From: Monarcha castaneiventris obscurior
Lineage: Eukaryota > Chordata > Aves > Passeriformes > Monarchidae
NCBI GenBank assembly: GCA_026261815.1
Contig: JAMPIT010000575.1
Coordinates: forward strand, 37,125,501-37,189,500
Length of the DNA stretch: 64,000 bases
Direction of reading: 5' to 3'
Shown here: positions 1-11,480 of the stretch, one piece after another
Layout of the letters: every line of letters begins with the position of its first letter
Position numbering within the stretch: position 1 is the stretch's first letter
Program-made: the position numbers and the translations under genes
Notes under the pieces: model-generated
The model's input: the letters and a program-made list of their open reading frames with translations, nothing else
What the model was told of the DNA's origin: nothing
The model's database searches: none

Positions 1-2250
1 CTTGCAGCCTTACCCAGGAGTGGAGAACAGCAGAAGGTGCTGGTACACTGGTAGGAAATTACTGGCAATATTATCTTGAACTAGCCTTAGTGAAGTTTGA
101 ACAATGAATGTGTATGCTTTCTGGCTGTCATGTGTTTTGGTGGCTTTTATTTTTTTTAAATAGCTTCACAGTAAGTTTTAAAACATTGCAGCAGAGCCTT
201 ATCCTGACCATTGATTCAGGGAAATCTTTCAGTTGAGGTATCAGAGGTTTCACTTCTCTGAAGACCTTTACAAACCCAGCATTTTATTAAAGGTGAGTAG
301 CAGACATTGCTCCGTATCCTTCTGATTGCTGTATATGTTCCACTCACCTTTGTTGCATGGAAAATGGGAGGAACATCTCAACATCTCATATGTTTACACC
401 ATTTATGAGCAAATGATTTAAAAGCAAAAGATTTGGAGGAGGTAGTGTGAATGGAAGTTGGGAGCTTAAGGAAATTGCACCTGATGACCAAACCCTGTAA
501 TCTTGCAAGCCAGAAAGTAGGCGTTGTTTTTCAGACAAACCGAAAAAAACCACAACCCTACATCCCACTCTCAGATGGAATTGAAAGTAGTAATGAAAAA
601 GGTATTTGTTCATGGTCTGTTTGTACCAGCACAGGAGAAGATTACTGAGGCTAGGTGGTACTTCAGTCTATGAGGTGGAGGTGTAATACAACCCAGTGTT
701 CTGGAAAGCAGCACTGAAGGAAATAAGGCACACTTGAATTTTTCTTTTCACAGTGAGTGCAATTAATGATTAGGAAGAACTCATCCAGAAATGCTATGCA
801 TGGCTATCAGCTGCTTTCACAACTGGGTGTCTCTCTGAGAGGTGGTGTAGTTCAGTTCAAAATGGTGCACTAGATCCAGGAGTCGTTTGACCTAGGCTGA
901 GCAGTCAAGCAGTGTGCTCTTGACCTTAAATTCTGTAAGGCACTCAGATCACTTGTGTGTGTGTGTATTTTCAATATATTCATTTAAAGTTTTTTTTGTA
1001 GTTATAAAATGGGAATTGTCTCATCGTGAGGAGGTGGCAAGTTTAAATGGATGAGTATTGTGGTTTTTACTTTGATGTATTTTTTAATACCTGCTTGTCC
1101 CCAGCATGCTCAGTAGTAGTGTTTGCTTTCCTTCTTGACCACTGGTTGGACTGCTGGTGGTATCGCTTGCATTAGTGTTCTGGATAAACACTTGAGGTGC
1201 ACTCTCTTTGAGGAAAAAGCATTCTGCATCCAGGTGCTTATTTAATGCAAAGTGAGGCTGAAAGATTAATCAGATAATTACATTAATAGCATAGTGTTCT
1301 TTTTAAGAAAAGGATTGTGGAATACCAAGATAGTATTGCTCAACATGTCTCTATGCGGGAAAGGGAGGAGGAGTTCTTCAGGGACTCTGCTACCCTCAGT
1401 GGGTATCAAACTATCAAAATACTAAAATAGCTTTCAGTGCATGTGGACCAGGATAGTTAGGTGCAATGTTTGGTGGGAGTTATGACTGGTTTTTTTCCAT
1501 AGTCATAGGAGGGAAAAGAAAACATCTAAAAATCAGTCTATTCTTGTAAGACTGGGAGGAGACTTCCCTTCTTATTCCCCTGTCATTTAATTTAATATTA
1601 TATGGAGATGCTGGATTAGGCTTGCCTAGGAGTTAACATAATAGACCGCCATTTGTCCTGGGTTTTAATCTGTATAGACTTGAAATTTTCCCCCGGGCTG
1701 CAAGGCTAAGTGGTAAATGGTAATGCAGGGAAATACTGTCATCAGCCCTCAGGAAAGGCTGCCTGGCCAGCTCATCCTTCCCAAAGATGCACAAGATTTG
1801 GGATCTGAAGATGGCCAGGTGTCCGTGAGCCTGAGTTCAAACCTGCCCGGACAAAGGACAGGCATTTTTGCTATGCAGAAGCTGTTGTAGCAGGAGCACG
1901 TCTGTGCAGATGGGCTGAGCTCACCCTCTTCAGCCAGTGCACTTGCTCTGGTCTGGAGGATGTGTCACTGGGATATCAGTGCCCAATACATGCCTGAAAA
2001 TGCCCTGCTCAGCCCGAAAATGCCCTGCTCAGAGGTGATGTGGGCACAGCAGGCTCCTGTTGCAGGACCAGCTTCCTGCTGCCTGGAGGAGGCTTGGCTG
2101 TCTGGTGTGGGGTCTGCACAGCTGGTTTGGAGATTCTAATGTGAGCTTTCAGCCCACCTAGTCAAAGTTGTGTGCTTGATGTTAGGCTCAAATCCATACT
2201 TGGGCACCCATTAGGTAATTTCAAAGCTGTGCTAAGCAACGTTTACAGCT
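1..2250. other. Non-coding DNA, no gene seen
   Basis: AT-leaning single-copy-looking sequence with only short chance open frames; a brief GT run near 955 and the 20-bp duplication at 1993. I see no exon or transposon. Confidence 0.6.
1993..2032. repeat. Tandem duplication, 2 x 20 bp
   Basis: CCTGAAAATGCCCTGCTCAG (1993-2012) is followed directly by a copy with one change (CCC for CCT, 2013-2032). Confidence 0.9.
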
Positions 2251-2712
2251 TCTCTGGTCAACATGTTCCAGCGCTTCACTGCTGTCTGGGTAAAGAATTT
2301 CTTCCTAACTCAACCTGATACAACCCAAATCTCTCCTCTTTTAGTGTAGAACAGTTCCCCCTTGTCTGATCACTATCTATTCATGTACAAAGTTACTCTC
2401 CGTCTTTTTTGTAAGCCTTCTTTAGATACTGGAAGGCTGCAGCGAGGTCTCACCAGAGGCTTCTCTTTTCCAGGCTGAACAATGCCAACTCTAAGCCTCT
2501 TTTCATAGCAGAGGTGCTCCAGACCTCTGATCATTCCTGTGACCCTCCTGTGCACTCACTCCAACAGGTCCACATCCTTCTTGTGGTGAAGATCCCAGAG
2601 CTGGATGAAGTACTTCAAGTGGGGTCTCACGAGGGCGCAGAGAATTGTCTCTGTCAGCCTGGCTGGTCATGCTTCTTTTGATGCAGCCCCAGATACAGGT
2701 GGCTCTCTGGGC
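2251..2712 (-). mobile_element. CR1 LINE fragment (degraded)
   Basis: On the plus strand this reads as the reverse complement of the CR1 3' region, including the stretch equivalent to the typical ccaacaggtccacatccttc and ggatgaagtacttcaagtgg segments (2562-2620). It is 5'-truncated and diverged, with frames broken. Antisense open frames over it are remnants, not genes. Confidence 0.75.
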
Positions 2713-4911
2713 TGGTTTTGGCTTTAATGTGATGGCACTGTCATTTCTGTGACAGCAGGGAGGCAGCAATGGTCTCAGCACCATAAAGGTCTTCAAAGGC
2801 AGAGAGGGCGTGCAAGAAACTTCAGTGCAGTCATGTAGGGATAGTTGTCCAGACAGTTGCTGAGGGGAAACAGGGAGAAACAGCAGTTCTGGGAAGGTGG
2901 GTGGGTTGCTGCCGTTGCCCTGGAGGGCTGTACCTCAGCCCCTTTGCAGCAGCTGGAGCCTGGCACGGCAGAGGCTCCATGGCAGAAGACATGGATGCCA
3001 GGGCAGTAGCCACTGTGTTAGCGTTAGTCACGCAGCATGTGGCTGCCTGAAATCCCTCTTGTCATCCTTGTGAAGCTGAAATTCAGTGGCAGTTTCACAA
3101 TGGCACAATTCCCCGTGCGAGGGAGGAAAAGTAGGTCACAGACTGCCCTGCTGGTATTTGTTTGTACGTCTGTAGGGCTGTGCTGAGAGCTGAAGGCACT
3201 GAGGATCCAGCAGCCAGAATGCGTTTCTCACCCCTTTCCTTTGTCTCTGACTCTGGCATGGGAGTTGACTGGGGAAGAGATGCTGTAAGGTTTGGTTGAC
3301 TTGCCTGCTGTCCTTACTACTGTTTCAGTAGGCCCCAAAGGTTTTTGGTGTGACTGGGCACCAAGCATTGTACAGACTGGTCAGACTGCCCATGTGCCAA
3401 AGAGGAAGTGCTTCAGGTGGATGAGCTAAAGCACAGATAAAGCACAAGGGGTGGGCATTTAAAGTTTTGGCTGCTGAAGTGTGTGCTTCATCTCCATGTG
3501 CCTGAATTGCAGAAGGTGCTTCAGGATACCAATATAAGGCTTTCCAGCCCCAGAGGCAGTGATGGCATAGCAGCACCTGCATTTCAGCAGTGTTACTACA
3601 TGGTCAGTGGACGCCCCTGCTCCTCCATTTAGAGCTGCGGTAGCCAGTGATTTGAGGGTTGGGATGGAAGCAAACAAAGTGGGGACCCAACCCTGTAACA
3701 CAAAGTTGTACAGTTTGAGGCTTTAACATGACTAGAGTGTTGCAAAGACTGGGCTGAAGCAGTGTTATACAGATAACCAGAGAACTGTTTGGCAAACCCT
3801 TGGATGCACAGCTGGAACTGAGGTCTGCACTCACGCATCAGCAGCTGGAGCTCAGCAGAGTGGAGAGCTCCTGATGCCTTAGGTTTTAACTTTTAGATTT
3901 TCAAATTCTGTACTGCTTAGAGTGTAACCCTGAAGTTCCTTGTAGCCTGTAATTCCTGCTCTCTCATACTCGGTAGACATAACAAAGTCTCTCCAGGCTT
4001 TGCCTTCAAGGACAGCCAGGCTGTTCTAGGCCCAGAATGTGTAAACCAAAGACTCTAAGGGGGGAGGGGGGGGGGCAAGCTGAGGGGAATTAAATCATTA
4101 AACTGGGGCTTTAATTGGAGAATTAACCCTGATATGCAAATGAACCAAACCTATAAAAGTGTGAAGTCGTCCATCTTGGGGTCCATTTTTTTGGAAGCAG
4201 CCTCTGGCTCCGCCAGGGTGTACCTTGAAGGCCCTTCAAATAAATACCTGTCTTTATTCCCTTACTCTTGTCTAGTCTCTGTTCCTAGGTGGCTGGAGAA
4301 GGCTCCAGACACACTGACCTGTGCTTCGTGGTGTGGAAGGGTTTGGGGCAGGTGCCCCTGGACACCTCTCCACCTGTGCAGTGTGAGAAGTGGACAGACT
4401 GTTTTTCCTCACCCTGGCTGGAGCAGATGGGGACTCCAGAGTGGCACAAAAGGGAGCACAGATCAGGTTGTCCTCTGAGCACTGGCCTCCCAGTATTTTC
4501 TTGTGGAAGTTGGAATTTTCAGTGTAATACAAAACAGGGCCAGGGAGCAATTCAAGTACCTCTCCTGCATTTAATCAGTATTTTTCCAGATTAGTTCCTG
4601 GCTTCATTTGGCTCAAAATACTTAAGAAATAAAAAGAAATCTCTTTAACTGGCTTCCTGTGAGGGATGTCACTGGATGTTCTGAGGACTGTCCATCACTT
4701 AGTAAAAAGTTAACTTAAACAAAACATTGTGGCTGTTTTTGACCACCACAACTCTTCAGCTGTTGCTTAGCTACCATTTGGCAATGACCTTTCCCAACAG
4801 AAATGATGTTGTGAGCCTCCAGGCTGAAAAGGAAAGAGCACAGAACACCCAAAGTCTTTGTTCTGAACTCAGTGTTTTCTGTTCCTGCCAGGAGCTCCTG
4901 CATTTTATGCA
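2713..4911. other. Non-coding DNA, no gene seen
   Basis: Slightly GC-richer sequence with overlapping short frames on both strands, none recognisable; the poly-G tract at 4059 is the only marked structure. Confidence 0.6.
4059..4075. repeat. Poly-G tract
   Basis: Six G, one A, then ten G. Liable to replication slippage and sequencing error. Confidence 0.9.
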
Positions 4912-5230
4912 TGATTCCATAGAATCACAAAATCATAGAATCATTAAGGTTGGAAAAGACCTCTAAGATTATTGAGTCCAACCATTGACCCATGTCCACC
5001 ACTTAACCATGTCCCTAAGCACCACAGTTATATATCTGTTAAATCCCTCCAGGGATGGTGACTCCACCACTGCCCTGGACAGCCTGTTCCACCCTTTCAG
5101 TGGAGAAATTTTTCCTACTATCTAACCTCCCTAGAACTTGAGGCCATTGTCTCTTCTATCACTTGTCACATCAAAGAAGAGATTGACCCTCACCTTTCTA
5201 AAACATCCTTTTGGGTAGTTGCAGAGAGCA
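4912..5230 (-). mobile_element. CR1 LINE 3' end
   Basis: It begins with the inverted CR1 tail (ATAGAATCACAAAATCATAGAATC) and continues with the characteristic ggttggaaaagacctctaag, gtccaaccattgaccc and gccctggacagcctgttcca segments. It is a 5'-truncated copy inserted in minus orientation, moderately diverged. Confidence 0.9.
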
Positions 5231-8200
5231 TTTGATAAAGCCATCAGAAATTTTGAGCAATAGTTAGTGGGATTCTATCTTAAATGGAGACTGTGAGTTC
5301 TTTAGTTTCTGAGCCATCATTGCCTTCCACTTGGCTCCTCTGTGGAATTTTGGTACCATCAAAGTAAAAGCACTGACTTTCTGCAGGGAGTCAGAGCTGA
5401 GTATACCAACCTTTCCTGGCATTTGGGTAGGAGGAGCAAACAGAGGCTGCACATGGCAAGCAGTGTGGCACTCCTTCAGTCATGGCCCAGGCATTGCTTT
5501 GGTTTGGTGCATCCAGAAGGAGTCTCAGAGGTTCTTCCCTGTAAGCCACAGGCAAGTGCTCCTCAGTGTTGGGGTCACTGGCTTCATAAACTGCTATTTC
5601 CATGGCCTGGAGGGAGCTCTGTGTGATTTTGCAAAGAGATGGGCAGTCTGTGATGCGTTTTTATTTATTTTCTCCATTATCATGTTCTGAAAGGTAGACC
5701 TGAATTATAAGTACTGTTTTTATCAGACTGGCAGGTCATTTTTAGAGAGAAGGAGGAAGTTAGTCCATCCTGCATTGTGTGCACTTCATTGAAGTTATAA
5801 GAAATGATGCACTAAGAACTTGAAGGTTGACTTCTTTTGGTTTGCTTAATGTTCAGTAACGCTTCTGGGGTAGATTCAGCCCATAATGTGTGCTTGTGTC
5901 TCTTGTTCTCTTGGATCTAGTTCTGAACAGAGAGCAATCTTCTATTTCTTCTTCTGGGAGAAGGCGAGTGGTTTTGTTTTCAGTGGAGTTTAACTCTCAT
6001 TCCCAGTCAGAGCCAGTTCAGCTGCACAGGTGTGGATGGGCACAGAAGGACCAGTAGTTACAGACCCAGACAAACAGCCTGTGCAGCAGAGAAGGCAGGA
6101 GATTATCCTAATGTTACACATTTGGCATCTGAGCAGAGGCTCACATTATCTAAATATGAAACAGGACAGCTTCATTTTGAAGCCCAAAGTCAGAAATCTG
6201 CAGCTTGTGTCAAAACCAGTGAGGGGAAAAGACAGAGGCTTTATCCCAGCTTTCTGTAAGCCGTCAGAAGTAGAATTTCATAATATGGATGCTATAGCCT
6301 GCACTACAGGTTTTGGATAGGTTTTGTAGAATCCAATGGCCTCCTATTCTGAAATGATAAAGAACAACAGATTGCAATGAAGTTATTGAGGAATGGAATT
6401 TCCATACCTTTGAAAATGGATTTGTGAGTTAATAAACTGTTTGTTGGTTAAACATCATCCCTAAGTAAACCCACAATAAAAACTGTCTTCTCCACAATTC
6501 ATGGTGGTCCTTGCTTCACTTATTTTACAGATTTGCTGGGTCCAAGGAATAGCAACCTTGCTACTTTAGATTGACCATAATGAGCACCATAACTGGATCT
6601 GATATAGCAAAAATAAATAGAAAATTTATGTGATCATCAAAATTATGCTAATGGCAACTTGAGTGATGAAACCTAAGAAATGCATTGGATTTCATTAGGT
6701 TTTGCACCACTGTGAAAGATGCCAAAAACATTAGTAAAGAGTTATCTAGTTCATGTTCTGTGGGTGGGTACTAAGCAGTTTGAATAGCAAGAGGAAAGCA
6801 GTCTTGTTGTCTTAGGGAGTCCAGTAGTAGTTTATGGCAGAAAAGGGAGAGTCAGGGGAGCAGCAGTTGTATAATTTTTATATCCTCAAACTCTGACACT
6901 GTACTTTTTCACTACAGTATTATCTCGGAAAATCAAAAGGTGAGATCTCTAGAGGTTTTTGCAAAGTATCATATTTTTGAAGAAAGGTAGAGTTGGAAGA
7001 GATGCAGAAAATGAAATACATTTAAAAGTTCCCACTTGTTAAGCTGCTTTGCAAATAGTTTTAGAAGAGAGCAGCGAGGTTCAAGTTCAGACTCTAGCCT
7101 CAAGCTGCTTAGGTGCTGCCGTGTTTGATTTCTCATCTGCTCCAGGACAGATGTCCAGGACACAGAATGAGTCAGAGCTTTAGCTGAAATAGAATATGTA
7201 AGATCTTGGTCCTGTGAAATTAAGAAAAAAATTTGAAAATCTATATATTGAATGGTTGCCTGATCGCTTTCATTTATGAGTGATAACAGTAACCACTGCA
7301 TTAGAGGAGAGCAGCATTTCAGACTGCTGAAGGCTTGTGATGGCAAGCTGCTGAAGGCTCCCTTTAGCTGTATGCCAAACCAGAGGGAAGGACGTTGATC
7401 ATGAGCATTGCCAGTAGCCCTGGCCAAAATGCCCTGTCCCTCCACAGGACCTGACAGCCCCATCTCTGCTTGGCACTCGATGAAGAGCTTCCTCCTGACC
7501 TGCTGCCTGGGGGTGCAGCCTCATGTCTCCCTGCAGACCTGGTGTGATTATGTCCTTTTGGGTTGCACTTGCACTTGTGTCTCGGGCACTGTTAGTGGTG
7601 CTGTGAGTCCTGCCGTGCTCAGAGGAAAGGGATGTGATCCCTGGCCGGAGGAGTTCCCAGTAAAAGAAGTGTAGATACAAGTCTGTGCCAGTGAGCTCAG
7701 TGAACGGTGAAGGAGGATGCAGGGGAAGAGCGCAGGGCTGGCAAATGTGTGTGTTGCAGTTTCTCAGTGTCAGGTGAACTCTCAGGCTTCCAGAGGGTAA
7801 GTCAAGGTGGTGACTGGTAGTGCGTTACTTTCCCAGCTGTAACTTGCTCTGTGTAACTCCTTAGTAAATACACATCCCTCTCTCTGAGAGCTGGCAGGGG
7901 AGTGACCTGCCCTTTAATCTCAGTGTAGCAAAATACACAAGAGCAGTTAGAAACACACTCTTAATTTCCCACCTCACATTCTTGCACAGATATGCTTTTA
8001 ATTATGTCTGGATATTTTTGAAAACGTTTAGCTGCCCCCGAGTGACCCAGGGATTAATTTTTCTAACCTGAATCAATACTAGCTATATGGAAAGTTCTGC
8101 TGTCCTGCCGTGCTGCTGGAGTGAGTGGGCTGTCCAGCAGGCTGGGCTTCATCTGGCTGAACATCAGTATTCCTGAGATGGTAGCATAGCATGAGCAAGG

Positions 8201-8444
8201 CACACCCTCCTCCCCTCTCTCCCTTGAGGAGAAAGAAAGTTGGTACCCAGCAGTGTTTTGTCCATTCTTTTGTGGCATATTTTTTGAGGTGGGGTGCATT
8301 GCCTTGCTGAAGTGCTGATTGCTTTTCCCTGCTGAGGGTGGGACCCTTCCCCAGGACAAGTCTTAACATGGGTTGATTTTAAGTGAGAGTAATTCATCTC
8401 TGCTAAAAACTGTTTGGTTTCTTTGTGTTGGTTTGAACATACTT
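5231..8444. other. Non-coding DNA, no gene seen
   Basis: It contains a 164-codon minus-strand frame (6969-7463) of ordinary composition with no recognisable domain. No transposon or RNA gene is seen. Confidence 0.55.
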
Positions 8445-8692
8445 CATGGAATCACACAATCCTAGAATCACCTGCATTTGAAGGGACCTGAAAGATAATC
8501 TAGTTCCAATCCCCCACTGTGGGCAGGGACACCTTCCACCAGATCAGGTTGTTCAGGGCTTCATCCAACCTGGTCTCAAATATTCCAGGAATGGGGCATC
8601 CACATCTTCGCTGTGCAGTCTGTCCCAGTGCCTCACCACCCGCACAGTAAACAAATTCCTTGTAATGTCTAATCTAAATCTACTCTCTGTTT
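8445..8692 (-). mobile_element. CR1 LINE 3' end
   Basis: It starts with a diverged inverted tail (catggaatcacacaatccta), then the hallmark segments for agggacctgaaagataatct, gggcagggacaccttccacc and ggttgttcagggcttcatcc, and ends in ctaatctaaatctactctct. It is a truncated minus-strand copy. Confidence 0.9.
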
Positions 8693-10535
8693 AAATGGTT
8701 TTGAACGGAGAATAGGTGGATAGCTTTTTATACAGTTCTTGGATGAGCACATGCCTGAAAGTTTTGTTTCTTTACTGGGTGACCTCATTGGTAAGAGTAC
8801 AGCAGTCTCCAAAATCCACTGCAGTGTAGAAAACACAGCTTGCTTTAAATTATATGTTGAGAACTAGCTGCAGTTGAGCAATAGCAGCATGGAGCTCAGC
8901 ACAAGCTCATTTCCCCTGCTGCTTGTGTGCACCAAATGTCTTGGAAAGTAGTGTAGACATACTCGTAACACTTCTGGAAGAAGAGTGTTAAACATAAAAT
9001 TACTCTGATTAGCTGTCTTTGGGAGTGGTGGTGATTCTCCCCTTCCATGTTTACTCCTGGTATGTACTTGGGCATGGAAGAGTTCATTTCAGAAATTAGG
9101 ATTAATGGGTTGAATGTGTTAAGTTTATATAAACATTATATTCAGTGTATTCAACAACTTCAGTTGTGTGCTGTCCATTATTTCCTCTGTTTCAGTCCAT
9201 TTAATTAATTTCCTTAAGGGTTTATTCTAATACTCATGTCTGAAATATAAATATTAGTTTCCCTTTTTTCTTTTAGGCTGGCCTGACTAAGAGGCTTGAT
9301 TTCATAGGAAAAGTTTGTTGTAAAGATGGGTAGGATAGAAAACCATTCTCCTCTTGGTGCACACCACATTGTTTTAGGATAACTTGTACTTCTGCAGTTC
9401 AAGAAACAAGATTTTATTTATATTGATTTAAGGAAAAGCTTAGGGGGTTACATTTGCATATTTAATGTAGTTAGAGTTTCAGTTATTTGCATTAGCAATT
9501 GCTTCAACTCCAGTATTAATAAGGCAGGTGCTTTTGTGTAAATAAAAAATGAAAAAAAGAAGCAAAAAAAAGTAAAGAGATTAGTGCCACGGGTTAATTT
9601 TTGTATTGAGGTAATGACTTCCAGCCGCCACAGTAACACTCAATATTCCCCTAGTGATACCTCAAGTCAGGAAAGAAATTAACTTCTATGTGTTGCGTTG
9701 GCAGTGGCAAACAAAATTGAAGATGAAAAGAAAATGAAGGGGCGAGGAAAAAAAGTCTCAGTTCCTCAGCACTGCCACAAGGAACACTCAACTCTAATTT
9801 CAAGATTTGGTTATTTCCTTTAATGCTCAACAGAAGTGAGAAATGGTATGGCAGCACTGGGCCATATGCAAATCCCTTTGAAACTTGTGGGGCTTAGATT
9901 AGACCTACCTTTTATTAGACCTTTTTTGTTTTTCTCTTTTAAGGGTTTTTTGTTTGTTTGTTTGTATTTTGGTTTTTTTCCCCCCAGAAACAAAGAGGCA
10001 AGATAGGCCTGCTAAAGGGGCGTATTACAAAACATTGGGATCTTTGGGCATATGAAGATCTGCATTACTTAATGCATCCTTTTGTTTTAATAGTTTCATT
10101 GGGTGATGTAGATTAAAGCTACTCCTGTGTGGAACTACCTGAAGTCTTTTGCATTAATGCAGTGTCAAGTGCCCACTTAGGAGGAAAGGCTGCAGGTGTT
10201 TCATTTTGCACCTCCTTGCCTGTGATGTGTTTGTGAAGCAGCCAGAAGGTGGTGAGGACTGGATATGTTCTCCCAGCAGTGCCTTGGAGCTTTCCTCCCA
10301 TGGAGCTAGAGAGGATTTGGGGAAGCTATCCGATCTCCAGTATTGCAATGACTGTTTTTCCTTCTTTGGAAACAGAGCAGCTCTGTTAGGGCATAGGAAG
10401 GAAGCCAAAAAGTCAAATTGGCTGAGAACAAATAATGAAATTAGCTAGTGCTGTTTCCTTGACAGAGCTAATAAATGGGGCAGAAAATCTAACAAAAAAC
10501 ACAAATGAAGATGGGGTTGTCTATGCTTTTTAAAA

Positions 10536-10615
10536 ATGTGTGTGTGTAATTAATATATATATATGTGTGTGTGTGTGTATATATATATGTTTCTCTCTCT
10601 CTTTCTATATATATG
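10536..10615. repeat. Compound TG/TA/TC microsatellite
   Basis: Runs of TG, AT, TG, AT and TC dinucleotides follow each other (10536-10615). A chance open frame starting at 10565 encodes a low-complexity peptide from it. Confidence 0.95.
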
Positions 10616-11329
10616 GAGGTTTTTTTTATCTTGACAGTGTCATTTAAAAACAGTCATGTGCTTGTGGAATTTCTGGTTCTTGTCACCGCAAATTCTTCTC
10701 CTAAATTGTTAAAAGACCCACAAAAATATAAGGAGTTTGGCATTGCTCTTCAAATGGGCAGGATCTTGGAAAGAGTTCATTTCTCTTGTAATGCAGTTAG
10801 TTCTATTTCTGTCATGTTCAAATCCTCTCTGACCAGGAATATTAGAGCTGTCTGTGGGTGTTGTGTCTCCACAGATACCTTTGCCTGTGTTGAAGAAAGG
10901 GAAGAAGGCTTAAGGGTGGATGGTCCTGTCTGTGTTTGTGTTTCCTGGAGAGGAGCTGTCCTGCACCCAGCTGCCTGAACAGGAGCTGGCATGACGAGTT
11001 AAGCAAGGTGCTTGAGCTTGGCATGAGCATCTTCCTAAACAAAAACCTGTTGCCACTTGTGTACTGTGGCTTAGAAAAACAGAACAGAAGGGCCCAGAGG
11101 AGTGGATGCTTCTCAGACGGCTAACCACCAAGCATGAAAATCTTGCTATATAATTTGAGGCAGCCAAAAACTGGTGGCTGCCATTGGCTATGCAGGGGCT
11201 GAGGGCAGGAGGTGCAAGGGAAAGCAGGTGTTGCATGCACTTGGGTTTCTTCAGGTCAAACCTTTAAAATCTGTTGCTGCTGAGCACGTGGTGTACTTCA
11301 TGTGAATTGTGCTACTATATGCTTGGCCC

Positions 11330-11480
11330 TCGGGACCGATTGCTATGTAAATGCAAATTATTTAATTAACATTATTGTTTCCGTTTGCCATAATATGATT
11401 TTTATGAGCATTTCTAGATTAAAGTTCACTTTAGAAACATAGCAATTGCTTCCAAATTGCTTGGCTGTGCACTGCATTTT
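11330..11480. promoter_or_regulatory. Candidate enhancer: POU/homeodomain/SOX motif cluster
   Basis: Within 35 bases there are ATGTAAAT (11345-11352), the perfect octamer ATGCAAAT (11351-11358), TTTAATTAA (11360-11368) and ATTGTT (11374-11379), the reverse of a SOX core. The flanks are AT-rich and repeat-free. Such dense POU/SOX/homeodomain combinations are typical of developmental enhancers, which are common around genes like FAT3. Function is inferred from motifs only. Confidence 0.3.

Noticed and set aside
2373..2796. Minus-strand frames with cysteines and histidines
   Set aside because: They overlap the degraded CR1 fragment and its flank; not an intact retrotransposon protein.
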